NCBI RefSeq assembly: GCF_000093085.1
Contig: NC_014219.1
Span: forward strand, 3,340,384 to 3,404,383
Reading direction: 5' to 3'
DNA: 64,000 nt
DNA from: [Bacillus] selenitireducens MLS10
GTDB lineage: Bacteria; Bacillota; Bacilli; Bacillales; Salisediminibacteriaceae
Below, one piece after another: positions 25,144 through 33,090 of the stretch (its first letter is position 1; the number at the start of each line of letters is the position of its first letter). The translations under genes were made by a program, and so were the position numbers. The notes beneath the pieces were generated by a model. The model worked only from the letters and a program-made list of their open reading frames with translations, had not been told where the DNA came from and searched no databases.

Positions 25144-25926
25144 TCAATTCCTCCTTTCCTGCAGCTTCCCGATCACTTCCTGGGTCACTGCCGCCACGAT
25201 CGCTTCAATATCGACATCCTTCTTCGTTTCCTGTCTCTCGGGCTGACAAGACGGGGTCCCTCCTGAATGGATACCGAGCTTTGAACGGATTCCCATCAAA
25301 TCCGAGATCTGATCGCAGTTCAGTTCATTCGTCTTTTGAATGATGTTCGTCGAATACATCGTCATGAGGGCGTAGTGCTCAAGACTTTCCATCCGGTAGT
25401 AGGCTTCGATGATATCCTTCCCCCAGGTCAGTGCCCCGTGATTGGCGAGAAGTACGGCATTGTGCGTGTTGCAATATGGCGCAATCGATTCGGGCACCTC
25501 TTCCGTGCCGGGTGTTGCATACTCGGCAATCGGAACGGTCCCAAGCAGGACAACGGCCTCCGGAGAGATCGGGCGATTCAGTTCCACGCCGGCAATGGCA
25601 AAGGACGTCGCCACCGGCGGATGGGCGTGGACAACGGAACGGATCTCCGTGTTTTCTTTATAGGCACGCAGGTGCATTTTCACTTCCGACGAGGGCTTCA
25701 TCTTCCCTTGCAGGATTTTTCCGTCGAGGTTCATCTTCACCATCATATCCGGTCGCATAAAGCCCTTACTGACACCTGTTGGGGTCGTCCAAATGGTATT
25801 GTCTCCCACTTTAACGGAGATGTTTCCATCATTTGCGGCCACGAAGTTCTTTTTATATATGCGATCTCCAATTTCACAGATCATCTTTTTCGCTTCAAAA
25901 TCAGACAGATATTTAGCTGTCGCCAT
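25144..25926 (-). CDS. Class II aldolase with C-terminal encapsulation helix
   Basis: A 260-residue class II (FucA-like) aldolase, about 45 residues longer than E. coli FucA. Zinc ligands are H100 and H102 (HAHPP) and H163 (ANHGALTWG); E81 in SSEVKMHL is the catalytic Glu. After the domain, a linker with GGTPSCQPERQETKK leads to an amphipathic helix at about 237-260 (DVDIEAIVAAVTQEVIGKL) typical of a BMC encapsulation peptide. With MtnK- and MtnA-like partners nearby, a 5-deoxyribulose-1-phosphate or methylthioribulose-1-phosphate aldolase giving DHAP and an aldehyde is inferred; fuculose- or rhamnulose-1-phosphate cannot be excluded. ATG 25926 follows GGAGG at 9 bases. It is the first gene of the BMC operon. 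Confidence 0.9.
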   Translation of the reverse strand: MATAKYLSDFEAKKMICEIGDRIYKKNFVAANDGNISVKVGDNTIWTTPTGVSKGFMRPDMMVKMNLDGKILQGKMKPSSEVKMHLRAYKENTEIRSVVHAHPPVATSFAIAGVELNRPISPEAVVLLGTVPIAEYATPGTEEVPESIAPYCNTHNAVLLANHGALTWGKDIIEAYYRMESLEHYALMTMYSTNIIQKTNELNCDQISDLMGIRSKLGIHSGGTPSCQPERQETKKDVDIEAIVAAVTQEVIGKLQERRN

Positions 25927-25948
25927 AGGATCCAGCCTCCTTTCTTTC

Positions 25949-25977
25949 ATTTTCTTTGTTTATGTTGTTTTTGTCAA
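25949..25977 (-). promoter_or_regulatory. Promoter of the BMC operon
   Basis: On the minus strand a perfect TTGACA (25972-25977) is followed after exactly 17 bases by GAAAAT (25949-25954). The start of transcription would lie about 16 bases before the aldolase ATG, giving a short leader that holds the Shine-Dalgarno site. Confidence 0.65.
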
Positions 25978-26003
25978 CTTTTATTTTGTTTATCTTTGTT
26001 TTT
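25955..26003. promoter_or_regulatory. Direct AAACAAA-type repeats, candidate DeoR-family operator
   Basis: On the minus strand ATAAACAAA occurs at 25955-25963 and 25985-25993, with a further AAACAAAG adjoining at about 25995-26001. The copies flank and overlap the BMC promoter and lie in the gap shared with the divergent DeoR regulator gene. DeoR-family repressors often bind direct repeats near their own genes, so these are the natural operator candidates. Confidence 0.45.
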
Positions 26004-26086
26004 TAAGTGGTTTTAGTTGGATTTACTATCGATAAACCATCAAAAACATGGTATACTTGAGGCATTAATTTGATGAGGTGAGGCCA

Positions 26087-26845
26087 ATGCTGGCAATTGA
26101 ACGAAAGAAAGCCATAAAAGAACAGATTATCGAAAAGAAAAGCATCATCGTTGCCGAGCTGACCAAAGAGTTCAAAGTAACCGAGGAAACCATCCGCCGT
26201 GATCTGAAGCAGCTCGAAGAGGAAGGCATATTAACACGGACATACGGTGGCGCTTATATCTCCGAAGGCGTCCAAAACGATGTGGACATCAATCTCCGTG
26301 AGCATATCCACGTCGAAGGGAAGAAAAAGATCGCCAAAGAGTGTATGAAGCATATCCATAACGGCGATTCGATCTTCCTTGATGCGTCGACCACGTCGCT
26401 CATGATCGCGACGATGCTGACGGATATGCAGCTGACCGTCGTGACGAACTCGATTAAAGTCGTCCAGTCACTGAATGAGAATCCGACCATTAACGTCGTG
26501 GTCATCGGTGGCCAGTTTGCCCGGTCATCCCAGTCCAATCTCGGCAGACTCTCCGAAGAGTCGCTTGAGAATTACTATTTTGACACGGCCTTCATCTCCT
26601 GCCGCTCCGTCAGTATGGAACACGGCATCACGGATTCGAATGAACTGCAGGCCGGCATTCGAAAAATCGCCGCCAGACACGGAAACACCGTCTTCCTGAT
26701 TGCCGATTACACGAAGTTTGATAAGACGTCCTTCACAAGGATCTCTGGCTTTGAGCCGGTTGATCACGTCGTGGTCGACGGGCCTTTATCAGAGGATTGG
26801 CACGCTTTCCTTGAAGGGCAGGGGATCGATCTTCACCAGGCGTAA
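26087..26845 (+). CDS. DeoR family transcriptional repressor of the BMC/import locus
   Basis: A 252-residue DeoR-family regulator. The N-terminal helix-turn-helix is MLAIERKKAIKEQIIEKKSI then VAELTKEFKVTEETIRRDLK, with the usual EEGILTRTYGGAY wing. The C-terminal sugar-phosphate sensor domain has GDSIFLDASTTSLMIATML, TVVTNSIKVVQSL, VVVIGGQ and ADYTKFDKTSF. Such proteins release DNA when a phosphorylated sugar intermediate binds. It is divergent from the BMC operon and lies between it and the importer/kinase/isomerase operon, so a sugar-1-phosphate of the pathway is a plausible inducer. ATG 26087 has GAGG 8 bases upstream; GTG 26078 is the alternative. Confidence 0.9.
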   Translation: MLAIERKKAIKEQIIEKKSIIVAELTKEFKVTEETIRRDLKQLEEEGILTRTYGGAYISEGVQNDVDINLREHIHVEGKKKIAKECMKHIHNGDSIFLDASTTSLMIATMLTDMQLTVVTNSIKVVQSLNENPTINVVVIGGQFARSSQSNLGRLSEESLENYYFDTAFISCRSVSMEHGITDSNELQAGIRKIAARHGNTVFLIADYTKFDKTSFTRISGFEPVDHVVVDGPLSEDWHAFLEGQGIDLHQA

Positions 26846-26889
26846 CACCGGCCGGGTTTGGGGATGTTACGGACAGTAAGAGAAAACAA

Positions 26890-26929
26890 AAGCCGCAGAC
26901 AAGAGATGCTGATTCTCTGCCTGCGGCTT
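26890..26929. terminator. Bidirectional terminator between DeoR gene and mtnA
   Basis: The arms AAGCCGCAG and CTGCGGCTT with an inner AGAGA/TCTCT pairing form a strong hairpin. The minus strand continues TTGTTTTCT, ending the importer-mtnK-mtnA operon; the plus strand has a weaker T-rich tail. Confidence 0.82.
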
Positions 26930-26941
26930 ATTTCTGTTGCC

Positions 26942-28006
26942 TCAGGGGCGGAAGATCTCTTTTAAACCGGTCTTATAGTCCGGATATACGATGCCCTTCT
27001 CCGTCACAATCCCTGTGATGAGCGTGTGATCAGTTACGTCAAAAGCCGGATTATAAACGGAGACGTCCTTTGGTGCCATGCGCGTCTCGTACCACTTCTC
27101 GGTCACTTCCTCGTCACTTCTCAGTTCGATTTCAATCTCTTCTCCGGTCGCACACTCAAGGTCAATCGTCGACATCGGGGCACATACGTAAAACGGAATC
27201 CCGTAATGTTTGGCCATAATGGCAACGCCGGATGTGCCGATCTTATTCGCCGTATCACCGTTTGCCGCAACGCGGTCGCAGCCGACGAGGACCGCCTGGA
27301 TCTTCTGTTCTTTCATGACAATCGAGGCCATATTGTCACAGATCAGGGTCACGTCAATGCCCGCCTTCTGAAGTTCCCAGGCGGTGAGTCTCGCCCCTTG
27401 TAACAGCGGTCTCGTCTCATCGGCGTATACGCGGAAATTGTATCCCTGTTCGTGACCGAGATAAAGCGGTGCGAGAGCCGTCCCGTATTTCGCCGTGGCA
27501 ACGGTACCGGCGTTACAGTGAGTAAGGATGCCCATATCCGGTTTCAACAGGGTCAGCGCATGTTCACCGATGGATTTACATACTTCCTCATCCTCGTCAC
27601 GGATCTTTTGCGCTTCTTCTTTTAACGCCGCCTTCATTTCAGGAACGCTTGCCTGATTCTCTGCACTCTTTTTCAGTCTGTCAGCCATCCGGTCAAGGGC
27701 CCAAAACAGATTGACTGCCGGAGGTCTCGAAGAGGCCAGGTAGGTTTTCGCTTTGTCGAAGGCCTTAATAAATCCGGTACGGTCACTGTCATCTTCCTGT
27801 TTCACAGCGAGATAGACTCCGTAGGCCGCTGCGATCCCGATTGCAGGTGCGCCTCTGACTTTCAGTTCATAAATCGCTTCCCAAACGCCTTCCACGGTCG
27901 TCAGATCAAGATAGCTCTCCGACGTCGGCAACACCGTCTGATCAAGGACAATCAGAGTATCCCGCTCATCATCAAGCTTTACGGATTCAATCACCAGTTC
28001 TTCCAT
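26942..28006 (-). CDS. mtnA: MtnA-like 5-modified ribose-1-phosphate isomerase
   Basis: A 354-residue aldose-ketose isomerase of the MtnA family, which turns 5-methylthioribose-1-phosphate (and, in DrdI-type members, 5-deoxyribose-1-phosphate) into the ribulose-1-phosphate. Catalytic residues are visible: C164 in THCNAGTVAT and D244 in GCDRVAANGDTANKIGT, and the N-terminal VRGAPAIGIAAAYG is conserved. It follows the kinase gene by seven bases at the end of the importer operon. No later methionine salvage genes (mtnW, mtnX, mtnB, mtnD) are nearby, so the product more likely feeds the BMC aldolase. AGGAGG lies 12 bases before ATG 28006. Confidence 0.9.
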   Translation of the reverse strand: MEELVIESVKLDDERDTLIVLDQTVLPTSESYLDLTTVEGVWEAIYELKVRGAPAIGIAAAYGVYLAVKQEDDSDRTGFIKAFDKAKTYLASSRPPAVNLFWALDRMADRLKKSAENQASVPEMKAALKEEAQKIRDEDEEVCKSIGEHALTLLKPDMGILTHCNAGTVATAKYGTALAPLYLGHEQGYNFRVYADETRPLLQGARLTAWELQKAGIDVTLICDNMASIVMKEQKIQAVLVGCDRVAANGDTANKIGTSGVAIMAKHYGIPFYVCAPMSTIDLECATGEEIEIELRSDEEVTEKWYETRMAPKDVSVYNPAFDVTDHTLITGIVTEKGIVYPDYKTGLKEIFRP

Positions 28007-28013
28007 CGTTTGA

Positions 28014-29255
28014 TTACGCCTCCTTCATCGTGTCTGACAGCTGTTTTTGAAGGACATCAAAGAACGCTGCGCCGCTCTTGATCGCTGCCCGGTCCATCAC
28101 CAGCCGTTTGCCGGTTCGAAGACATACCGTCTCCGCTCTGACGCGGGCCTTTTCGTCTTCGATTGCGGTCAGATCTTTCACGTGGGCGATGCCGACGGTG
28201 CGTCTGATCAGCTCGCAGCCGGCGACACCTGACGCATCTTCGAGGATGCCATCAAGATAATACGCTTGAAATCCCTCGTACGTTGCCGTGCGGTCTTTTT
28301 CGACGGAGTCCCACTCTGCCTGAAACTTCGAGATAAAGAGATCCACCACTTCTTTTATGGTGCGTTCAAGAAACGCAAGATACTCTTCTTTTTCCGTGCC
28401 CGCATCCATCGTGACGCTGCCGTTCACGTAGGCAAACATCAAATTCGCCACCACGTTCCCCACGTCATAGCCCGCCGGACCGTAAAATGCGAATTCCGGA
28501 TCGATGACCTTCGTCGAGCCTTCCTGAACAAACACCGATCCGGTATGAAGATCCCCGTGAATCAGCGCCTGAGCATGGGTCATAAAGTCAAATTTCAGTT
28601 TCGCCGTCTCCAGCTTCAGCGCCTCGTCTGCCCAAATTTCCTGCTCCACCACGGGCTTCGTTCCTTCAAACACGTCATTTCGCGGGCAATCGTAGAACGG
28701 TTCCGTGAACACGAGGTCTTCACTGATCTCACAAAGATCCGGATTGATAAAGGAACGGACTTCGTCTTTCTTCTCCTTATGATTCATCACCACGTCGGAT
28801 GTGTGAAGGAGTGTCTTCACGAGAAACGTCGTGATGTGATCAGAAAACGCCGGTAAGTGCTTTTTTTCCATCAGGGCATCACGCATAATCTGATGATCCG
28901 ATAAATCTTCCATGGACATGCAGTTCATCATCGAATCATAATGGTACACCCCCGGCACAAGTCCCGGGGCAAGTTCACCCTGCAGCTTCAAAATATCGTA
29001 TTCAATCCGGTTTCGATCCGGGGATACGACGAACTCATCGGAGATACGGGCAACCGGCCCGGCCTGTTTGATAATCACCGAACGGTCTGTCGCTTTGTCC
29101 TTCACGCGAAAGATGTAGTTCAGGTTCCCATCCCCGATTTCTTTGACATCGAGCTCTGCATCTTCTGAAAAATAGCGCATCTGTGACGTCACATAAGCTT
29201 TCACGTCTTCTTCCTTCATGGTCGTGTAGCTGGAAGCAAAATCCTGATTCGTCAT
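28014..29255 (-). CDS. mtnK: MtnK-like 5-methylthioribose/5-deoxyribose kinase
   Basis: A 413-residue kinase with the aminoglycoside phosphotransferase-like fold used by methylthioribose kinase. The nucleotide loop is GDGNLNYIFRV at 41-51, K63 lies in IIKQA, the catalytic loop is HGDLHTG at 233-239 and the metal-binding motif is DPEFAFYGP at 252-260, all as in MtnK. The enzyme phosphorylates the 1-hydroxyl of 5-methylthioribose; related kinases (DrdK) act on 5-deoxyribose. It sits directly after the ABC permease and before the isomerase, consistent with phosphorylation of an imported sugar. GGAGG lies 8 bases before ATG 29255. The exact substrate is not decided by sequence. Confidence 0.9.
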   Translation of the reverse strand: MTNQDFASSYTTMKEEDVKAYVTSQMRYFSEDAELDVKEIGDGNLNYIFRVKDKATDRSVIIKQAGPVARISDEFVVSPDRNRIEYDILKLQGELAPGLVPGVYHYDSMMNCMSMEDLSDHQIMRDALMEKKHLPAFSDHITTFLVKTLLHTSDVVMNHKEKKDEVRSFINPDLCEISEDLVFTEPFYDCPRNDVFEGTKPVVEQEIWADEALKLETAKLKFDFMTHAQALIHGDLHTGSVFVQEGSTKVIDPEFAFYGPAGYDVGNVVANLMFAYVNGSVTMDAGTEKEEYLAFLERTIKEVVDLFISKFQAEWDSVEKDRTATYEGFQAYYLDGILEDASGVAGCELIRRTVGIAHVKDLTAIEDEKARVRAETVCLRTGKRLVMDRAAIKSGAAFFDVLQKQLSDTMKEA

Positions 29256-29285
29256 GGATAAATCCTCCTTTTGTTTTCTAACGCT

Positions 29286-30275
29286 TTATTTGATTTTGTA
29301 ATAGGTCAATGCAAGGGCCAAAGCGAGAATCGTCCCTTTTACGATATCCATCGCATAATAAGGCACACTCATCATCACAAGCCCGTTGGCCAGAATCCCG
29401 ATCAGCACGGCACCGATAAACGTCCCGAAGGCATTGGGCTTCCCGGCTCCGAGGACGGCAAACCCGATAAAGGCCGCGGCTACGGCATCCATCAGATAGG
29501 GACCTCCGGCATTGATTTCCGCGGTCATGATGCGCGACGCGAGGATCATACCCCCGATTGCGGCAAACGTCGCAGACAGCAAATACGCAATCACTTTGTA
29601 TTTGTTGACGGGAATACCCGACAGCCTTGCCGCTTCCTGATTCCCGCCAATGACGTACATATACCGGCCATGCTTCGTATACGTCAAAAAGATGTGCACG
29701 ACGAGGACGGTAATCGCCATAATAATGATAATCCACGGGACGCGCCCAAGTGCGGCGAAGAGCGCAGGAATTTGCCCTTCGGCGAACGTGCCATCCGGCA
29801 TGATCATGTTTTGGGACACGGTGGCACCACGTGTATAAGTCAGCGCCACACCCTGGATAATGAACATCGTCGCGAGCGTCATTAACAAATCAGGGATGCG
29901 CACTTTGACAATCATAAAGGCATTGAACGCGCCGACTGCGAGGGCTGCTAGTATCCCCGCTGCGATGGCGATCATCGTCGGCTGCTGGTACCAGACAAAC
30001 ATGGAAATGACCACAGCGTTCGCAAGCGATGCCACCGAGCCGACGGAGAGATCAAACCCGTTGACCGACAGCGAGATCGTAATCCCGACAGCAATAATCG
30101 TCACGATGGAAATGGAGCGTAAAATATTGATGATGTTCCCCGTAGAAAGGAAATTCGGGTTCATTAATGTGAAGAAGATAATGAGCACGACAATCAGAAT
30201 CAGTGTTCCATAGCGGTACAAAAAATCGAAGAGGTCAAAGCCGGGCTTTGCCGTATTGGTATTGGATTTACTCAC
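29286..30275 (-). CDS. ABC sugar transporter permease (RbsC-like)
   Basis: A 329-residue membrane protein of the ribose-type (CUT2) permease family with about nine or ten helices. Family marks are GFDLSVGSVASLANAVV, ARLSGIPVNKYKVIAYLLSA and LDA-type AAAFIGFAVLGAGKPNAFGT. It overlaps the ATPase gene by eight bases and precedes the kinase gene by about 30 bases. It would carry a pentose or modified pentose across the membrane together with the flanking ATPase and lipoprotein. Sequence alone does not separate ribose from 5-deoxyribose, methylthioribose or autoinducer-2 type substrates; the downstream kinase argues for a 5-modified ribose. Confidence 0.88.
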   Translation of the reverse strand: MSKSNTNTAKPGFDLFDFLYRYGTLILIVVLIIFFTLMNPNFLSTGNIINILRSISIVTIIAVGITISLSVNGFDLSVGSVASLANAVVISMFVWYQQPTMIAIAAGILAALAVGAFNAFMIVKVRIPDLLMTLATMFIIQGVALTYTRGATVSQNMIMPDGTFAEGQIPALFAALGRVPWIIIIMAITVLVVHIFLTYTKHGRYMYVIGGNQEAARLSGIPVNKYKVIAYLLSATFAAIGGMILASRIMTAEINAGGPYLMDAVAAAFIGFAVLGAGKPNAFGTFIGAVLIGILANGLVMMSVPYYAMDIVKGTILALALALTYYKIK

Positions 30276-31782
30276 TTTCCCCGCCTCCAGTCGAATAAAG
30301 AAGCAACATTTCTTCGTTTGTTTCTTCTTTACGTACTTCTTTTACAATTTTGCCGTCATACATGACATAGATCCGATCACAGATCCCCATGATCTCAGAC
30401 AGTTCACTGGATGCATAAATGACGGACTTTCCTTTTTCCGCGAGCTGTGTAATTAACGTATAGATGTCTTTCTTCGCCCCGACATCAACGCCCTTTGTCG
30501 GTTCATCAAACAGGTAAAGCTGCGCATCGGCGACGAGCCATTTGCCGATGGCGATCTTCTGCTGGTTCCCGCCGGACAGATTTTCAACGATCGTTTTCTC
30601 AGAAGGCGTTTTAACCCCGAGTTTCCCGATCATCTCCTTCGCCTTGGCAGTTTCTTTACGGAAATCGAGAAAACTGAACGCCTTTAAAAAATGATTCATA
30701 CTGGCCGCACTGAAGTTGACCGTGACGTTCTCATGCACGAGGACCCCTTCCTTGCGGCGTTCTTCAGGGACAAGGGCCATCCCGGCGTTTACGGCGTCAT
30801 ACGGTGACTTCAGTTTCAGCGATTTGCCGTCCAGTGTAATTGTGCCGTCGAGCTTTTTTGTCTCGCCGAAGAGCGCTTTGCAAAACTCTGTTTTCCCCGC
30901 TCCGACGAGTCCTGCGATGCCGACGATTTCACCTTTTTTCGTATGAAGCGTGACGCCGTTGACCTTCTGATGATCATTCAGCTCTTTCACATCGAGCATA
31001 ATCTCCCCGATGTCCGCCGTTCTCTCCGGAAACTGATCACCGAGTTTCTGACCAAGCATATGTTCAACCACACGGTTTATATTCGTATTTGCGATGCGTT
31101 CCTTAATGACAAACTGACCGTTTTTCATAATGGTAATCTCTTCACAGATCTCAAACAGTTCCGGAAGACGGTGAGAGATAAAGACGACGCCGACGTTGCG
31201 GCTGATCAGATCCCTGACGATCCGGAACAGCTCATCCGTCTCGGTCATACTGAGCGGTGCCGTCGGCTCATCGAGGACGAGCAGCTTGCAATCCCTTGAT
31301 ACAGCTCTTGCAATCAAAATCATTTGTTTCTCTGATAAGCTCAGTTCACTGACGAGCTTTCTCGGTGACACACTGACATGAATGCTGTCGAGGACTTCTT
31401 TTGCACGTGTGTAGATATGTTTCCAATCCACCGTCTGGCGTTTTCCAAGGTCACTGACTGTCTCATTTAACATGATATTTTCCGCGACACTCAAATACGG
31501 GATCAGAGCCGTGTCCACTTCCTGATACACAATTTGAATCCCGAGATCCTGAGCATCCTTCGGTGAGCGGATCGTCGCCTTTTCACCGTTCATGAAAATC
31601 TCACCGGTATAGTGATTGTAGGCCCCTGACAGAACCTTCATCAGCGTTGATTTGCCAGCCCCGTTGGCCCCGATCAGGGCGTGGGATACACCTGATTCCG
31701 TAATGAAATTCACCGAATCCAGGGCCTTCACACCAGGAAATTCAATGGTGATGTTTTTCATTTCAAAGACCGTCTTTCCCAA
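30268..31782 (-). CDS. ABC sugar transporter ATPase with two nucleotide-binding domains (RbsA-like)
   Basis: A 504-residue tandem ATPase of the ribose-type importers. The first domain has Walker A GANGAGKST, signature ELSLSEKQM and Walker B LLVLDEPTAPL. The second has the degenerate P-loop GLVGAGKTE, signature NLSGGNQQK and LYLFDEPTKGVDVGAKKD. Loss of a canonical Walker A in one half is usual for RbsA. The start codon is TTG at 31782 with GGAGG 8 bases upstream. A terminator-like hairpin separates it from the binding-protein gene upstream, which should lower its expression relative to that gene. Confidence 0.9.
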   Translation of the reverse strand: MGKTVFEMKNITIEFPGVKALDSVNFITESGVSHALIGANGAGKSTLMKVLSGAYNHYTGEIFMNGEKATIRSPKDAQDLGIQIVYQEVDTALIPYLSVAENIMLNETVSDLGKRQTVDWKHIYTRAKEVLDSIHVSVSPRKLVSELSLSEKQMILIARAVSRDCKLLVLDEPTAPLSMTETDELFRIVRDLISRNVGVVFISHRLPELFEICEEITIMKNGQFVIKERIANTNINRVVEHMLGQKLGDQFPERTADIGEIMLDVKELNDHQKVNGVTLHTKKGEIVGIAGLVGAGKTEFCKALFGETKKLDGTITLDGKSLKLKSPYDAVNAGMALVPEERRKEGVLVHENVTVNFSAASMNHFLKAFSFLDFRKETAKAKEMIGKLGVKTPSEKTIVENLSGGNQQKIAIGKWLVADAQLYLFDEPTKGVDVGAKKDIYTLITQLAEKGKSVIYASSELSEIMGICDRIYVMYDGKIVKEVRKEETNEEMLLLYSTGGGESE

Positions 31783-31799
31783 TGAATCCGCCTCCTTTC

Positions 31800-31828
31800 A
31801 AAAAAGAGGAGGATGATTATCCTCCTCT
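31800..31828 (-). terminator. Attenuating hairpin between binding protein and ATPase genes
   Basis: A perfect 9-bp stem (AGAGGAGGA with TCCTCCTCT, 6-base loop) is followed on the minus strand by TTTTTT. It lies within the operon, so partial read-through would give more binding protein than membrane components. The T-run is followed closely by the Shine-Dalgarno site of the ATPase gene. Confidence 0.8.
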
Positions 31829-31838
31829 CCTTTTGTCA

Positions 31839-33008
31839 TTATTGATTTTGACTCTTCAATACTTCCATCCAGTCCTCAAGGAAAGAATCCGTCTCTCCCC
31901 AGCCCGGCACGATATCACTGAGTGATTCCATATTGACCGGTGTATCACTTGCCTGAAGCTGTTCCTGAGAAATCAGACTCGCTTCAAGGTCGTACGTGTC
32001 AGGTGTGTCTTCTCCGGCGAGCTTCTTCGCAAGGATACGCATGTTTACTGCACCGATTAACTGCGGATCAACGGTAGCCGTGTAAACCCAAGGGTTGCCT
32101 TCCTGCTGCATAATTTCAAGGTCGGCGTTCGATACGTCGATGCCGTAAATCTTGATTTCATCGCGGCCGGCTTCTGTGATCGCACGGGCAGCGCCAATGG
32201 CAAAGGCATCCCATGTTGCAAAGATCGCATCGATTTCGCCCTCACCTCTTGCATTCAGCATCGCGGCAACAGCGTTCTGTGTCTGAACGGTCGTGTCTTC
32301 CGCAGCAACACCAAAGCGGTCTACTTCATTCAACCCTTCAAATTCCTCCATGAATTCCATGTACACATTATTTCTGCGAACCATAGGCGGGAATCCATCC
32401 ACCCACAAGTACACGATGTTCGCTTCCCCATCAAAATCTTCCACGAGCTGATCGAGTGCCAGGGTGGCAAGGGCTTCATCATCCTGAGACGTCACGGTTA
32501 CGTTATCAATCTCCGTCAGCTCCGGAACGGAATCGAATGCGACGACTTCAATGCCTGCTGCACGGGCATCCTCAACGGCTTCAAATGTCGCATCATCATC
32601 ACCGTGAGAGATAATCAGACCGTCCACGTCTTCTTGAATCGCCTGAGCAATGGCATCGTGGAACTGAGCCGTATTTCCGTTTGCCGTAAAGATATCCACA
32701 TTAAATCCAAGAGAAGCTCCCTCTTCTCTTGCTCCTGCAAGGAACTGGGCAGTATGGTTATCGCCTCCGATTTTTCGGATGACACGAATATCAATCTCCT
32801 CATCACCTGCAAAGCGATCAGGCACACCTTCCATTGAAGCCCCGGCATTATCATTGCCATTTGCGTCGTTTTCCTCTGACTCATTACCGTCATTGTCTGC
32901 ATCGTTTACATTATTGTTCATATTGGCATCATCTTCTCCACAACCGGCCAGTAAAACTGTCGAAACAGCAGCAACCAACAGCGACTTTCCAAGGATCCCC
33001 TTTTTCAT
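31839..33008 (-). CDS. Sugar-binding lipoprotein (RbsB-like) of the ABC importer
   Basis: A 389-residue lipoprotein with lipobox LLAGC at 19-23, then a linker of about 40 Asn, Asp and Glu residues, then a type 1 periplasmic-binding fold: IGGDNHTAQFLAGAREEGAS, IAQAIQEDVDGLIISHGDDD, AIFATWDAFAIGAARAI and IYGIDVSNADLEIM. The very acidic linker is common in secreted proteins of salt- and alkali-tolerant bacilli. It captures the sugar outside the cell for the RbsC/RbsA-like pair. It is the first gene of the operon, downstream of a promoter with a cre site. AGAGG lies about 9 bases before ATG 33008. Confidence 0.9.
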   Translation of the reverse strand: MKKGILGKSLLVAAVSTVLLAGCGEDDANMNNNVNDADNDGNESEENDANGNDNAGASMEGVPDRFAGDEEIDIRVIRKIGGDNHTAQFLAGAREEGASLGFNVDIFTANGNTAQFHDAIAQAIQEDVDGLIISHGDDDATFEAVEDARAAGIEVVAFDSVPELTEIDNVTVTSQDDEALATLALDQLVEDFDGEANIVYLWVDGFPPMVRRNNVYMEFMEEFEGLNEVDRFGVAAEDTTVQTQNAVAAMLNARGEGEIDAIFATWDAFAIGAARAITEAGRDEIKIYGIDVSNADLEIMQQEGNPWVYTATVDPQLIGAVNMRILAKKLAGEDTPDTYDLEASLISQEQLQASDTPVNMESLSDIVPGWGETDSFLEDWMEVLKSQNQ

Positions 33009-33031
33009 TTTGTTTTGCCTCTCTTTTTAAT

Positions 33032-33049
33032 TGATAAAGCGCTTTCACA
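33032..33049. promoter_or_regulatory. cre site (CcpA catabolite repression) of the importer operon
   Basis: The minus strand reads TGTGAAAGCGCTTTATCA, an almost exact match to the Bacillus cre consensus (TGAAARCGYTTTW core fully matched). It lies just downstream of the predicted transcription start, where CcpA would block elongation or promoter escape. The operon is therefore expected to be repressed by preferred sugars. Confidence 0.75.
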
Positions 33050-33061
33050 TTCATTACAAAA

Positions 33062-33090
33062 AATACACCACGTTATTTTTGTTTTATCAA
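33062..33090 (-). promoter_or_regulatory. Promoter of the importer-mtnK-mtnA operon
   Basis: The minus strand has TTGATA (33085-33090), a 17-base spacer and TGTATT (33062-33067). Two ATAAAACA copies 11 bases apart (33091-33098 and 33080-33087) overlap the -35 box; they resemble the repeats at the BMC promoter and could be DeoR operators. Confidence 0.5.

Noticed and set aside
17074-25926. Classical Pdu, Eut, glycyl-radical or rhamnose/fucose-type BMC
   Set aside because: There is no diol dehydratase, ethanolamine lyase, glycyl radical enzyme, lactaldehyde reductase or fucose/rhamnose kinase and isomerase in the window. Only the aldolase recalls the fucose/rhamnose type, and its linked kinase and isomerase are MtnK- and MtnA-like.
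29250-29300. SAM riboswitch (S-box) before the mtnK gene
   Set aside because: In Bacillus subtilis mtnK has an S-box leader, but here the gap to the permease gene is only about 30 bases and no room for such a structure exists. The operon leader at 33009-33060 is also too short.
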